64,000 nt of DNA, taken from assembly GCF_965233615.1 (NCBI RefSeq), contig NZ_OZ247495.1. One strand, 5' to 3'. Both the position numbers and the translations under genes were made by a program. Shown here piece after piece: positions 44,375-52,225 of the stretch (position 1 is the first letter of the stretch; every line of letters begins with the position of its first letter). The DNA comes from Pelagibius sp028280305 (GTDB taxonomy: Bacteria > Pseudomonadota > Alphaproteobacteria > Kiloniellales > Kiloniellaceae). The notes beneath the pieces were generated by a model. The model was given only the letters and a program-made list of their open reading frames with translations, had not been told where the DNA came from and did no database searches.

Positions 44375-45865
44375 TCAGACCAATTTTCCTGCCAGTTCCG
44401 GCAGATGGCGCAGCTTGTCCACGCCGCGCCGGATTTCGTCCGGCGTAACCCCTCCGAAACCGAGAACCAGCCCTTTACGATCGATCGGCGCGGCGCTGTA
44501 GCTCGACAATGCCGCGAGCACGATGCCGCGCTGGCGGGCCGCGGTAACGATCGCCTCTTCATCGGCGCCATCGGGCAGAAAGCCGACGGTATGGAAGCCG
44601 CTGGCCGTCGGGCGGACATCGATCCTGTCGGTAAGGTCCGCAGCCGCCTCGATCAGGGCGTCGTGCCGGGCTTTGTAAGCCTGGCGCATGAGCCGGATGT
44701 GGGTCGAGAAGAGGCCCTCATTCATGAAATCCGCGACGATGGCCTGGGGCGCCGTCGGCACGCCGCTCAGCCAGGCCGCGCTGATCTCCGCAAAAGTGTC
44801 CTCCAGACCGCGCGGCGCCAGTACGAAACCCAGCCTGAGAGAAGGAAACAGCGACTTGGAGAAGGTGCCGACGTAGATCACCCGCTCCTGGGTATCGATG
44901 CTCTTCAGCGGCGGCTGCGGCTGGTCGCCGTAATAGAACTCCCCATCATAGTCATCCTCGACGATCAGGGCATCGGCATCCTCCGCCGCGCCCAGCAGAG
45001 CGAGGCGTCGGGAAAGGCTCATTACCATGCCCAAGGGCTGTTGATGGGAGGGCGTCACAAAGGCGAGACGGAAGTGCGGCGCCTTGCGCAGGCCGTCGCT
45101 AACGCTCAGGCCTTCGCCGTCGACCTCCACCGGCACGATATGGGCGCCGCCGGCGACGAAGGCATTGCGCGCGCCGATCGCACCGGGGTTTTCGAACCAG
45201 ACATGGTCGCCGGGATTGAGCAGGAGGGTGGCGATCAGGGAAAAGGCCTGCTGGGCCCCGGATACGATAAAGATCTGCTGTGGATCGCACTTGATACCGC
45301 GCGCGGCGTTCAGATGGGTTGCAATCGCCTCCCTCAGGGGCTGGTAGCCGGAAGGATGGCCGTATCCCATCACATCCTCGCGGCCGGCCCGCCAGTGCCG
45401 CGCCGAAAGCCGTGCCCAATGGGCCATCGGAAACAGGTCCAGGGCCGGCAGCGCGGTAATGAACGCCTGGGACTTATGGGGCAACCAGGACCTCGGTGCG
45501 AGGTCACGCTGGGCATGACGCGCGGCACGGGAGAGATGATGGTCGGCGGGCTTGCTGTCAGCCGGGCGCGTTACCGCGGCTGCAGCTCGCTGGCCGGCCA
45601 GCGCTTCGCTGACGAAAGTGCCGGCCCCCACCCGGGCTTCCAGCAAACCCTCCGCTGTGAGCCGCTCCACCGCATCGATGACGGTGGTGCGCGAGACGCC
45701 GATTTCCTTTGCCAGGGTTCGCGTCGCGGGCAGCCGCTCGCCCGGATTCACGCCGCCGGTCAGCAGGATCTCCTTCAGGCCCATGTAGAGCTGGACGCTG
45801 ATCTTTCGCCGCGCGTCGCGGTCGATCCGTATCGATGACAACAGCGCCCCGGCGTTTGTCTTCAT
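44375..45865 (-). CDS. MocR-family (GntR/aminotransferase) transcriptional regulator
   Basis: A 496-residue fusion of a GntR winged helix (residues about 15-80; LPATRTLAKEIGVSRTTVID with the wing LLEARVGAGTFVSEAL) and a class I aminotransferase-like domain. The PLP lysine is in YVGTFSKSLFPSLRLGF and the cofactor aspartate in ALIVEDDYDGEF, so it probably senses PLP with an amine. The ATG at 45865 follows GAGGAAG; a GTG one codon earlier is possible. It lies between the importer operon, on the same strand, and a divergent enolase-family/aldehyde dehydrogenase pair, both probable targets. ATTGG-type boxes occur in its control region. Confidence 0.9.
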   Translation of the reverse strand: MKTNAGALLSSIRIDRDARRKISVQLYMGLKEILLTGGVNPGERLPATRTLAKEIGVSRTTVIDAVERLTAEGLLEARVGAGTFVSEALAGQRAAAAVTRPADSKPADHHLSRAARHAQRDLAPRSWLPHKSQAFITALPALDLFPMAHWARLSARHWRAGREDVMGYGHPSGYQPLREAIATHLNAARGIKCDPQQIFIVSGAQQAFSLIATLLLNPGDHVWFENPGAIGARNAFVAGGAHIVPVEVDGEGLSVSDGLRKAPHFRLAFVTPSHQQPLGMVMSLSRRLALLGAAEDADALIVEDDYDGEFYYGDQPQPPLKSIDTQERVIYVGTFSKSLFPSLRLGFVLAPRGLEDTFAEISAAWLSGVPTAPQAIVADFMNEGLFSTHIRLMRQAYKARHDALIEAAADLTDRIDVRPTASGFHTVGFLPDGADEEAIVTAARQRGIVLAALSSYSAAPIDRKGLVLGFGGVTPDEIRRGVDKLRHLPELAGKLV

Positions 45866-45878
45866 CACTGCTTCCTCA

Positions 45879-45928
45879 GAATTGGCCTATAGAACGAACG
45901 AAAATGGACCTTAAATCAAGGCCAATTC
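45879..45928. promoter_or_regulatory. Candidate MocR operator: inverted GAATTGGCC pair with a third related box
   Basis: GAATTGGCC at 45879-45887 and GGCCAATTC at 45920-45928 are a perfect inverted pair. Between them AAAATGGACCTTA (45901-45913) repeats the first box in direct orientation with two changes. A fourth similar box, AAAATTGGTCTGATCC on the minus strand, lies at 44372-44387 at the end of the MocR gene, just upstream of the importer genes. MocR regulators typically bind direct repeats near their own promoter; that this one binds here is inferred. Confidence 0.6.
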
Positions 45929-45997
45929 AGTTTATCGTGGCGAATCTGTGATGCCTTTTTTAGGAAACGGCGCCTTTGGCCGCCGGCCGGGACAACT

Positions 45998-47104
45998 ATG
46001 GAAATCGTCAGCGTCGAAACCTTCACGGACGAATTCGTCTGCTTCCTGCGGGTCCGCACCGGGGACGGCGAAGAGGGTTGGGGCCAGGTCGCGCCCTACA
46101 ACGCTGACATCACCGCGCAGGTCGTACATCGGCAAGTGGCGCCCTATGCCCTGGGCGAGAGCGCCGCGAACATCGACTACCTCGTCGACATCATTCCCGA
46201 GAGAGAGCACAAGTTCCCCGGCGCCTATCTCAGGCGCGCTATCGGCGGCCTGGACACCGCGCTCTGGGATCTGCGCGGCAAGCGCGAAGGCAAAGCGGTC
46301 TGCGAACTGATCGGCGGCACGCCGGGGCCGCTGCGCGCCTACGGCTCCTCCATGAAGCGGGATATCACGCCGGCGCAGGAGGCGGACCGCCTGAAGGATC
46401 TGCGCGACCGCCTGGGGTTCGATGCCTTCAAGTTCCGTATCGGCGCCGAATGCGGCCGCGACGTTGACGAGTGGCCCGGCCGCACGGAGGAAATCGTGCC
46501 GACCATGCGCCGGGCAATGGGCGACGGCGTGGCCCTGCTGGTCGATGCCAATTCAGGCTTCTCGCCGGCGCGAGCCATAGAGGTCGGACATCTGCTGCAG
46601 GACAACGGCGTTTCGCACTACGAAGAGCCCTGTCCCTATTGGGAATACGAGCAGACCAAACAGGTGACCGAGGCCCTGGACATCGACGTCACGGGGGGCG
46701 AGCAGGACTGCTCGCTGGTCGACTGGCGGCGCATGATCAAGGGGTCTGTGGTCGACATCGTCCAGCCGGACATCTGCTACCTGGGCGGCCTGACACGCAC
46801 CCTGCGGGTCGCGAAGATGGCCGAGAAGGCAGGTGTCCCGGTCACCCCCCACAGCGCCAACCTGTCGATGGTGACGCTTTTCACCATGCATCTGCTGCGC
46901 GCCATCCCCAATGCCGGCAAATATCTGGAGCTCTCCATCGAGGGCGCCGACTACTATCCCTGGCAGCAGGACCTTTTCGTCGAATCGCCCTACGAGGTCA
47001 CGGCCGGAAAGGTCACAGTGAGCGACCGGCCGGGTTGGGGGGTCACCGTCAACCCGGACTGGCTCGCCAGATCCACTTACAGCATCAGCGCCTTGGAAGG
47101 TTGA
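45998..47104 (+). CDS. Enolase-superfamily enzyme, mandelate racemase/acid-sugar dehydratase subgroup
   Basis: A 368-residue enzyme with the enolase capping domain and TIM barrel. Metal ligands are D183 (LVDANSG), E209 or E210 (YEEP) and E235 (GGEQD). H285 in TPHSAN with D258 (VQPDIC) forms the His-Asp dyad of the mandelate racemase subgroup. On the opposite face the usual KxK motif is K145-F-R147, a KxR variant. Reactions in the subgroup start with alpha-proton removal from a carboxylate, giving racemisation or dehydration. It is four bases upstream of an aldehyde dehydrogenase gene and diverges from the MocR gene. The substrate is not evident; relatives include acid-sugar dehydratases. Confidence 0.85.
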   Translation: MEIVSVETFTDEFVCFLRVRTGDGEEGWGQVAPYNADITAQVVHRQVAPYALGESAANIDYLVDIIPEREHKFPGAYLRRAIGGLDTALWDLRGKREGKAVCELIGGTPGPLRAYGSSMKRDITPAQEADRLKDLRDRLGFDAFKFRIGAECGRDVDEWPGRTEEIVPTMRRAMGDGVALLVDANSGFSPARAIEVGHLLQDNGVSHYEEPCPYWEYEQTKQVTEALDIDVTGGEQDCSLVDWRRMIKGSVVDIVQPDICYLGGLTRTLRVAKMAEKAGVPVTPHSANLSMVTLFTMHLLRAIPNAGKYLELSIEGADYYPWQQDLFVESPYEVTAGKVTVSDRPGWGVTVNPDWLARSTYSISALEG

Positions 47105-47108
47105 TCCG

Positions 47109-48599
47109 ATGAAGAACCAAAAGGACCTGATTGACCGGGCACTGTCGGGCGATCCCTTTCCCGGCCTGCCGCAGGGCCACTTTATCGACGGGGCATTTTG
47201 CGCGGCCGCCGCCGGGCGCAGCATGGAGAGCCTGGACCCCGGCCGTGCCGAGGCTTTCGCCGCCTTTGCCCGCGGCGATGCCGCCGATGTGGATGCCGCC
47301 GTGGCCTCTGCCCGCCAGGCTTTCGAGACCCAGTGGCGCGATATGCCCGCGGCCGAGCGTGGACGCCTGCTCCAACGTGCTGCCGAACTGATCCGCGAAA
47401 ACGCAGAAAGGCTGGCGGTGGTCGAATGCCTCGACAGCGGCAAACCGATCGGCGAGGCGCGAGGCGACGTACAGGGCGCCGCCCGCGCCTTCGAATACTA
47501 TGCCGGCGCCTGCGACAAGCTGCAGGGCGACACCTTTCCCATCGGCCCCGCCTATCTCGGCTACAGCCTGCAGGAGCCGGTCGGCGTGGCGGCCCAGATC
47601 ATTCCCTGGAACTTCCCGATCTCCACAGCGGCCAGGGGTATCGCCCCGGCGCTGGCGGCCGGCTGCACGGTAGTCGCCAAGCCCGCCGAGCAGACCCCCT
47701 TCACGGCGCTGTTGCTGGCGGAAATCCTCAAGGAAGCCGGCCTGCCTGACGGCGTCTGCAACGTGGTGACCGGCACCGGCGCCGAAGCCGGCGCGCCGCT
47801 GGCCGCCCACGACGGGATCGATCACATCACCTTCACCGGTTCGGTCGCCAGCGGCACGGCCGTCATGAAGGCGGCCGCGGAGAACGTGACCCGTGTCGTC
47901 TTGGAGCTGGGCGGCAAGTCCCCGGTAATCGTCCTCGGCGACTGCGACCGCGAAGCCGCGCTCGACGGCGTGATGGGAGCGATCTTCGAGAACGCGGGAC
48001 AGATCTGCTCCGCCGGCTCCCGCCTGATCGTCGAGCGCAGCTTGCACGACGGTTTCGTCGAGGCGCTCTGCCGGCGCACCGAAAAGCTGACACTGGGGCA
48101 CGGCCTCAGAGATCCCCAACTCGGCCCCGTGAATTCGGCCGAACAGCTCGCCCGTATTGCCGGCTTCATCGAGCGCGCCCGGGAAAGGGGCATTGAGGTG
48201 GCCACCGGCGGCGCCGAGACGACGGATCCGGAAACCGGCAAGGGGTGGTTCTTTCAGCCGACCATTGCCGCTGCCGACAGTCCGAACGACGAACTGGTGC
48301 AGGAGGAGATCTTCGGCCCCGTGTTGACAGTGCAGATCGCCGAAGACCCGGAACACGCGCTCACTCTTGCCAACAACAGCCAATACGCCCTGGTGGCCGG
48401 CGTCTATACCGGCAACTTCGCACACGCCCACCGCATGGCGCAGCGCCTGGATGCCGGGCAAATCTACATCAACGAGTACTTCGCCGGCGGCATCGAAGTG
48501 CCCTTCGGCGGCAACAAAAAATCGGGCTTCGGCCGTGAGAAGGGCCTGGAGGGCCTGCTGAGCTATTGCCGCACCAAGGCCGTCGCTGCCCGCATCTAG
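47109..48599 (+). CDS. NAD(P)-dependent aldehyde dehydrogenase
   Basis: A 496-residue enzyme of the ALDH superfamily. The general-base glutamate is E266 in LELGGKSPVIV and the catalytic cysteine C300 in NAGQICSAGSRL; the cofactor segment IIPWNFPIS and FTGSVASGTAVMKAA are also seen. It resembles gamma-glutamyl-aminobutyraldehyde or betaine aldehyde dehydrogenases (PuuC/BetB group). It is co-transcribed with the enolase-family gene (four-base gap). An aldehyde made by the nearby amine oxidase or GMC enzyme would be a natural substrate, but this is inference. Confidence 0.9.
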   Translation: MKNQKDLIDRALSGDPFPGLPQGHFIDGAFCAAAAGRSMESLDPGRAEAFAAFARGDAADVDAAVASARQAFETQWRDMPAAERGRLLQRAAELIRENAERLAVVECLDSGKPIGEARGDVQGAARAFEYYAGACDKLQGDTFPIGPAYLGYSLQEPVGVAAQIIPWNFPISTAARGIAPALAAGCTVVAKPAEQTPFTALLLAEILKEAGLPDGVCNVVTGTGAEAGAPLAAHDGIDHITFTGSVASGTAVMKAAAENVTRVVLELGGKSPVIVLGDCDREAALDGVMGAIFENAGQICSAGSRLIVERSLHDGFVEALCRRTEKLTLGHGLRDPQLGPVNSAEQLARIAGFIERARERGIEVATGGAETTDPETGKGWFFQPTIAAADSPNDELVQEEIFGPVLTVQIAEDPEHALTLANNSQYALVAGVYTGNFAHAHRMAQRLDAGQIYINEYFAGGIEVPFGGNKKSGFGREKGLEGLLSYCRTKAVAARI

Positions 48600-48729
48600 C
48601 GGCCGCACCGGTCCAGACGATTTCCTAAAGTCGCGCTGGCTGTGAGGTCCTTCGCGCTATGGCACTGTCGGCAATCACGACTCTTTCGACGTGCCTTCGA
48701 CACTGAATACAGGTTGCGAATACAGGCTG

Positions 48730-50007
48730 CTATATTCTCGCACCTGCTGCCAGCTTCTGCCTTTTGCGGAAGCCTGACGCGTTGTTGCCCGCCGTGAGTT
48801 CCTGCCAACGACGCACAAGGTAGTTGTGTTCATCCATAATGGAGTTCCAGACGCCGATGTTGGCGAAACGCTGCCAGTACGACCCGCCGTTGCGGGACTC
48901 GCCGGCGCGCACGACGACCTTGCCATCCGGCCCCAGGAGATCGCAGGCGGCGACCTTGCCCATGTACCAGTAGTCCCATTCGTCGTCCGAAAGGTATTCA
49001 CGAATCCGCTCCGGTGCCGAAAAGTAGTATCCCTGCCGCGCCATCATTGCGCCGGCCCAGCCCGACATCCACCAATTGAGGTAGTCGTAGACCACGTCAA
49101 GCGTCCGCCCTTCCGCGCGTGAAGAGATGCACATGCCGCCCTGCCAGGCCCGGTACCCCTGCTTTGGCGCGGCGTAGCGGACCGGAATGCCGCGTCCCTT
49201 GAGCCCCATCACGCTGGGCGACCACATGCTTTCTATCGCAACATCGCGCCGCGCCATCAGCTCGTCGGCTTCGGCGAAGGAATTCCAGAATGCCTTGAAG
49301 TATCCGGCCTTCTTTCTCTCCAGCAGGATATCGATCAGGCAGTCGATTTCCTGCAGCGTCATGTTTCCTATGTCGTTGAACGCCATCAGGCCCTGGGCTT
49401 CGGCGGCAAGCGCGGCATCGATGACGCCGATCGCCGGGTCGTTGACCAGGGCGACCTTGCCACGCCAGCGCTCGTCCAGCAGCCAGCCCCAACTCTCCGT
49501 CTCATAGGGAGTGCCGGCCGCCACCTCTTCCAGGTTATAGCCGAAGCTGTCGACGTTGTGGGCGGCCGGCAGCATGCTGATCTTGCCGGCGGGTGACGGC
49601 CCGAGCCCGCGTCCCGGATGGACATACAGCCGGTTCACCGGATTATCGCCATGCCCGAAGCGCGCTTCCGGGGTCAACCGCCCTTCCTTGGCCAGGGTAT
49701 TGACCTCGTTCCAGGAATCGATGCGGCTGATGTCGATGGGTTGTATGGCACCGGACAGCCATAGCAACTCGACACTGTGAAACCACTGATCGTAAACGTC
49801 GTAGCAATCCGGCCGCATCACCCCTTTGGCCTGCGCCGTCACGCCATCAAGGGCCTCGTATTCCAATACGATACCAAGATCTTTTTCGGCCTTTTGCCTG
49901 ACCGGCTCGATCAAGGTCACGCCGGTCCCCAGCACCCGCAGGACCGGCTTCCCCAAGGTGTGGACGCTCGGGGCCGCCGGCTTGCGCTTTTGGCGCGGCT
50001 TTACCAC
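48730..50007 (-). CDS. PotD-family substrate-binding-like protein without a signal peptide
   Basis: A 425-residue protein matching bacterial solute-binding proteins of the spermidine/putrescine type: KPVLRVLGTGVTLIEPVRQKAEKD at the start, then HNVDSFGYNLEEV, ETESWGWLLDERWRGKVALVNDPAIG and SGWAGAMMARQGYYFS. The N-terminus MVKPRQKRKPAAPSVHT is basic and has no hydrophobic core, and no earlier in-frame start exists, so export by Sec or Tat is not supported. The start is GTG at 50007. It is the last gene of the hydantoinase-type array, 58 bases after hyuA1, and has no permease beside it. It may be a cytosolic ligand-binding protein or use another secretion route. Confidence 0.8.
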   Translation of the reverse strand: MVKPRQKRKPAAPSVHTLGKPVLRVLGTGVTLIEPVRQKAEKDLGIVLEYEALDGVTAQAKGVMRPDCYDVYDQWFHSVELLWLSGAIQPIDISRIDSWNEVNTLAKEGRLTPEARFGHGDNPVNRLYVHPGRGLGPSPAGKISMLPAAHNVDSFGYNLEEVAAGTPYETESWGWLLDERWRGKVALVNDPAIGVIDAALAAEAQGLMAFNDIGNMTLQEIDCLIDILLERKKAGYFKAFWNSFAEADELMARRDVAIESMWSPSVMGLKGRGIPVRYAAPKQGYRAWQGGMCISSRAEGRTLDVVYDYLNWWMSGWAGAMMARQGYYFSAPERIREYLSDDEWDYWYMGKVAACDLLGPDGKVVVRAGESRNGGSYWQRFANIGVWNSIMDEHNYLVRRWQELTAGNNASGFRKRQKLAAGARI

Positions 50008-50065
50008 CCGCCCATCTTCTCAGAGGGCGCGGAACCTCGATCGTCGTGGGTTACCGCCGGCATCT

Positions 50066-52144
50066 TCAAACCTTTCGCCTGAGCACGTAAGACCCGCTCT
50101 CATGCAACAGGGCCTGCCAGTCCGGTTCAATAACAATCGTCGTGGTGACCTCCTCGATCACCGCCGGGCCGGCGACTTCGTCCCCGGCGCCGAGTTTCTC
50201 GCCGTCGTAAACCGGACAGTCGACAGCCTTGCCATCGCTGGAAAAGATCATCGGCCGCTGAGACTTCAGGGCGCCTTCAGCACCGCTGCCGGCCCCCAGG
50301 CGGGGCGGGTTCGGCTTCGCGACACGGCCGTAAATCGTGCTTTCGATGTTCACCACCTCCACCGCATTGTGGCGTTCGGAATAAGTGTAGAGCTGCTCGT
50401 GGCGCTGGTGAAAAGCCTCCTTCACCTGATCGGCGGTTCCGGCGGCGATATCGAAATTGCCGATATCGACGGTGCATTCATGGACCTGGCCGACGTAACG
50501 CATATCCATGCTGCGCCTGACATCGATGTTGTCACGCGCGAAGCCATCGGCCTCCAGATGCGCGATCCCCTGTTCTTCAATCTCGGAGAAGAGGCGGTTC
50601 AGCTGTGCGAAAGCCTCCTCGCCCTCGAAGCGCAGGGGTGCCGAGGCCATGTAGTTGTACTTCACATCGGAGATGACCTGGCCGAAGGCGCAGAGACCCG
50701 AGGCAAGCTTGGGCACCAGAACACTGTCGGTCCCCATCTCGCGGGCCAGGGCCGTGATGTGGGCAGCCCCCGCCCCGCCGGCTGCGACAAGCACGAAGTC
50801 CCGCGGATCGAAGCCGCGTTCCACCGACACCCGGCGAATGCCGTTGACCATGTTGTTGTTCACGATGGTGAAGATACCATAGGCGGCCTTCTCCACGGAA
50901 ATCCCGAGAGGATCGGCAATACGCTGCTTTATCGCGGCATAGGCCTTGTCGCGATCCAGGGCCATGCGCCCGCCCAGCAGCGCACCGGGGTTGACGTATC
51001 CCAGGACGATGTTGGCGTCGGTGACCGTCGGCTCCGTTCCGCCCTGGCCGTAGCAAACGGGGCCCGGATCGGCGCCGGCGCTCTGCGGGCCGACCTGCAG
51101 CAGCCCCATGTCATCGATCCAGCCGATCGAGCCGCCGCCGGCCCCCAGGGTTTCCACCTGAATCATCGGCACCCCGATGCGGTAGCGCAGAAAATCGATG
51201 TTCTTGTTGAGGTTGGTATTGCCGTCCTTGGTGAGCGTTATGTCGAAGGAGGTCCCACCCATGTCAACGGTGATCACATTCTTCTGCTCGAAGGGATCGG
51301 AGACGAAAAGGCCAGCCTGCGGCGCCGAGGCGGGACCGGAGTTGATGGCATAGACCGAGCGGTCCGTCATCGCGCCACCGATGGCAAGCCCGCCGTTCGA
51401 TTGGAAGTAACGCACCGGGTACTTGGCACCGTGATCCGCGAAATAACGGTCCACTGAGTCCACGTAGCGCTTCAGGGTCGGCCCGAGATAGGCGTTGGTC
51501 ACTGCCGTCGAGGTGCGCGTGTATTCGCGCACCTGGGGATAGAGTTCACTGCCCACCGTCAGAAAGGCACCCGGCATCATCTCGCGAACGATCTCCGCCG
51601 CACGCCGCTCATGTGCCGGGTTGAGGACCGACCACAGCAGGGATATGGCCACCGCCTCCACCCCCTCTTCCAGGAAAAAGGTACAGGCCGCCCTTACATC
51701 TTCCTCGACGAGCGCGGTCCTGACGCTGCCGTTCGACAGCACCCGCTCCTGAACGCCGCGGCGCAGATAGCGCGGCACCAGCATCTGCGCCGGCGGATAC
51801 TCGGCATCATAGCGATAGCCGTCTTCCTTATGACCGAGCCGGATCTCCAAAGAGTCCTCATGCCCCGCCGTGCAGATAAGGCCCGTTTTCGCACCCTTGT
51901 GCTGGATCAGGGCGTTCAGACCGACGGTCGTGCCGTTGATGCAGAGATCGCATTCGGAAATGATCTCTTCCTGCTTCAGGCCAAGGCCTTCGGCCATCAG
52001 CGACAACCCGTTCTCAATCGCCTTTGTCGGATCCTCAGGCGTGGACAGAGTTTTGAAAAGGCTGACATTTCCGGCATCCCCGGCCAGCACGAAGTCCGTG
52101 AACGTGCCGCCCGCGTCGACGCCCAGACGATACTTAGTACGCAT
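50066..52144 (-). CDS. hyuA: Hydantoinase/oxoprolinase subunit A (first pair)
   Basis: A 692-residue ATP-dependent subunit of the N-methylhydantoinase/5-oxoprolinase/acetone carboxylase family. The N-terminal actin-like fold starts YRLGVDAGGTFTDFVL, the phosphate-binding block is VITVDMGGTSFDITL, and conserved GADPGPVCYGQGGTEPTVTDAN and RGFDPRDFVLVAAGGAGAAH follow. It phosphorylates the amide oxygen of a cyclic substrate so that the B subunit or water can open the ring. The ATG at 52144 has AGGGGAGG upstream; the TTG two codons earlier is unlikely. It follows its partner hyuB1 by 81 bases. Exact substrate is unknown. Confidence 0.9.
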   Translation of the reverse strand: MRTKYRLGVDAGGTFTDFVLAGDAGNVSLFKTLSTPEDPTKAIENGLSLMAEGLGLKQEEIISECDLCINGTTVGLNALIQHKGAKTGLICTAGHEDSLEIRLGHKEDGYRYDAEYPPAQMLVPRYLRRGVQERVLSNGSVRTALVEEDVRAACTFFLEEGVEAVAISLLWSVLNPAHERRAAEIVREMMPGAFLTVGSELYPQVREYTRTSTAVTNAYLGPTLKRYVDSVDRYFADHGAKYPVRYFQSNGGLAIGGAMTDRSVYAINSGPASAPQAGLFVSDPFEQKNVITVDMGGTSFDITLTKDGNTNLNKNIDFLRYRIGVPMIQVETLGAGGGSIGWIDDMGLLQVGPQSAGADPGPVCYGQGGTEPTVTDANIVLGYVNPGALLGGRMALDRDKAYAAIKQRIADPLGISVEKAAYGIFTIVNNNMVNGIRRVSVERGFDPRDFVLVAAGGAGAAHITALAREMGTDSVLVPKLASGLCAFGQVISDVKYNYMASAPLRFEGEEAFAQLNRLFSEIEEQGIAHLEADGFARDNIDVRRSMDMRYVGQVHECTVDIGNFDIAAGTADQVKEAFHQRHEQLYTYSERHNAVEVVNIESTIYGRVAKPNPPRLGAGSGAEGALKSQRPMIFSSDGKAVDCPVYDGEKLGAGDEVAGPAVIEEVTTTIVIEPDWQALLHESGSYVLRRKV

Positions 52145-52225
52145 AACCAAAACCTCCCCTTACCGGACACCGCCGCAGGCCTTGATCCCTGCCCGCCTGT
52201 CGTTTCGTGACTCCGCAGCACGCCA

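Noticed and set aside
47085..48608. 507-codon minus-strand frame opposite the aldehyde dehydrogenase
   Set aside because: The plus strand has an intact ALDH with catalytic E266 and C300; the antisense frame has no motif.
49826..51457. 543-codon plus-strand frame opposite hyuA1 and the binding protein gene
   Set aside because: It spans two real genes on the other strand and has no recognisable domain.
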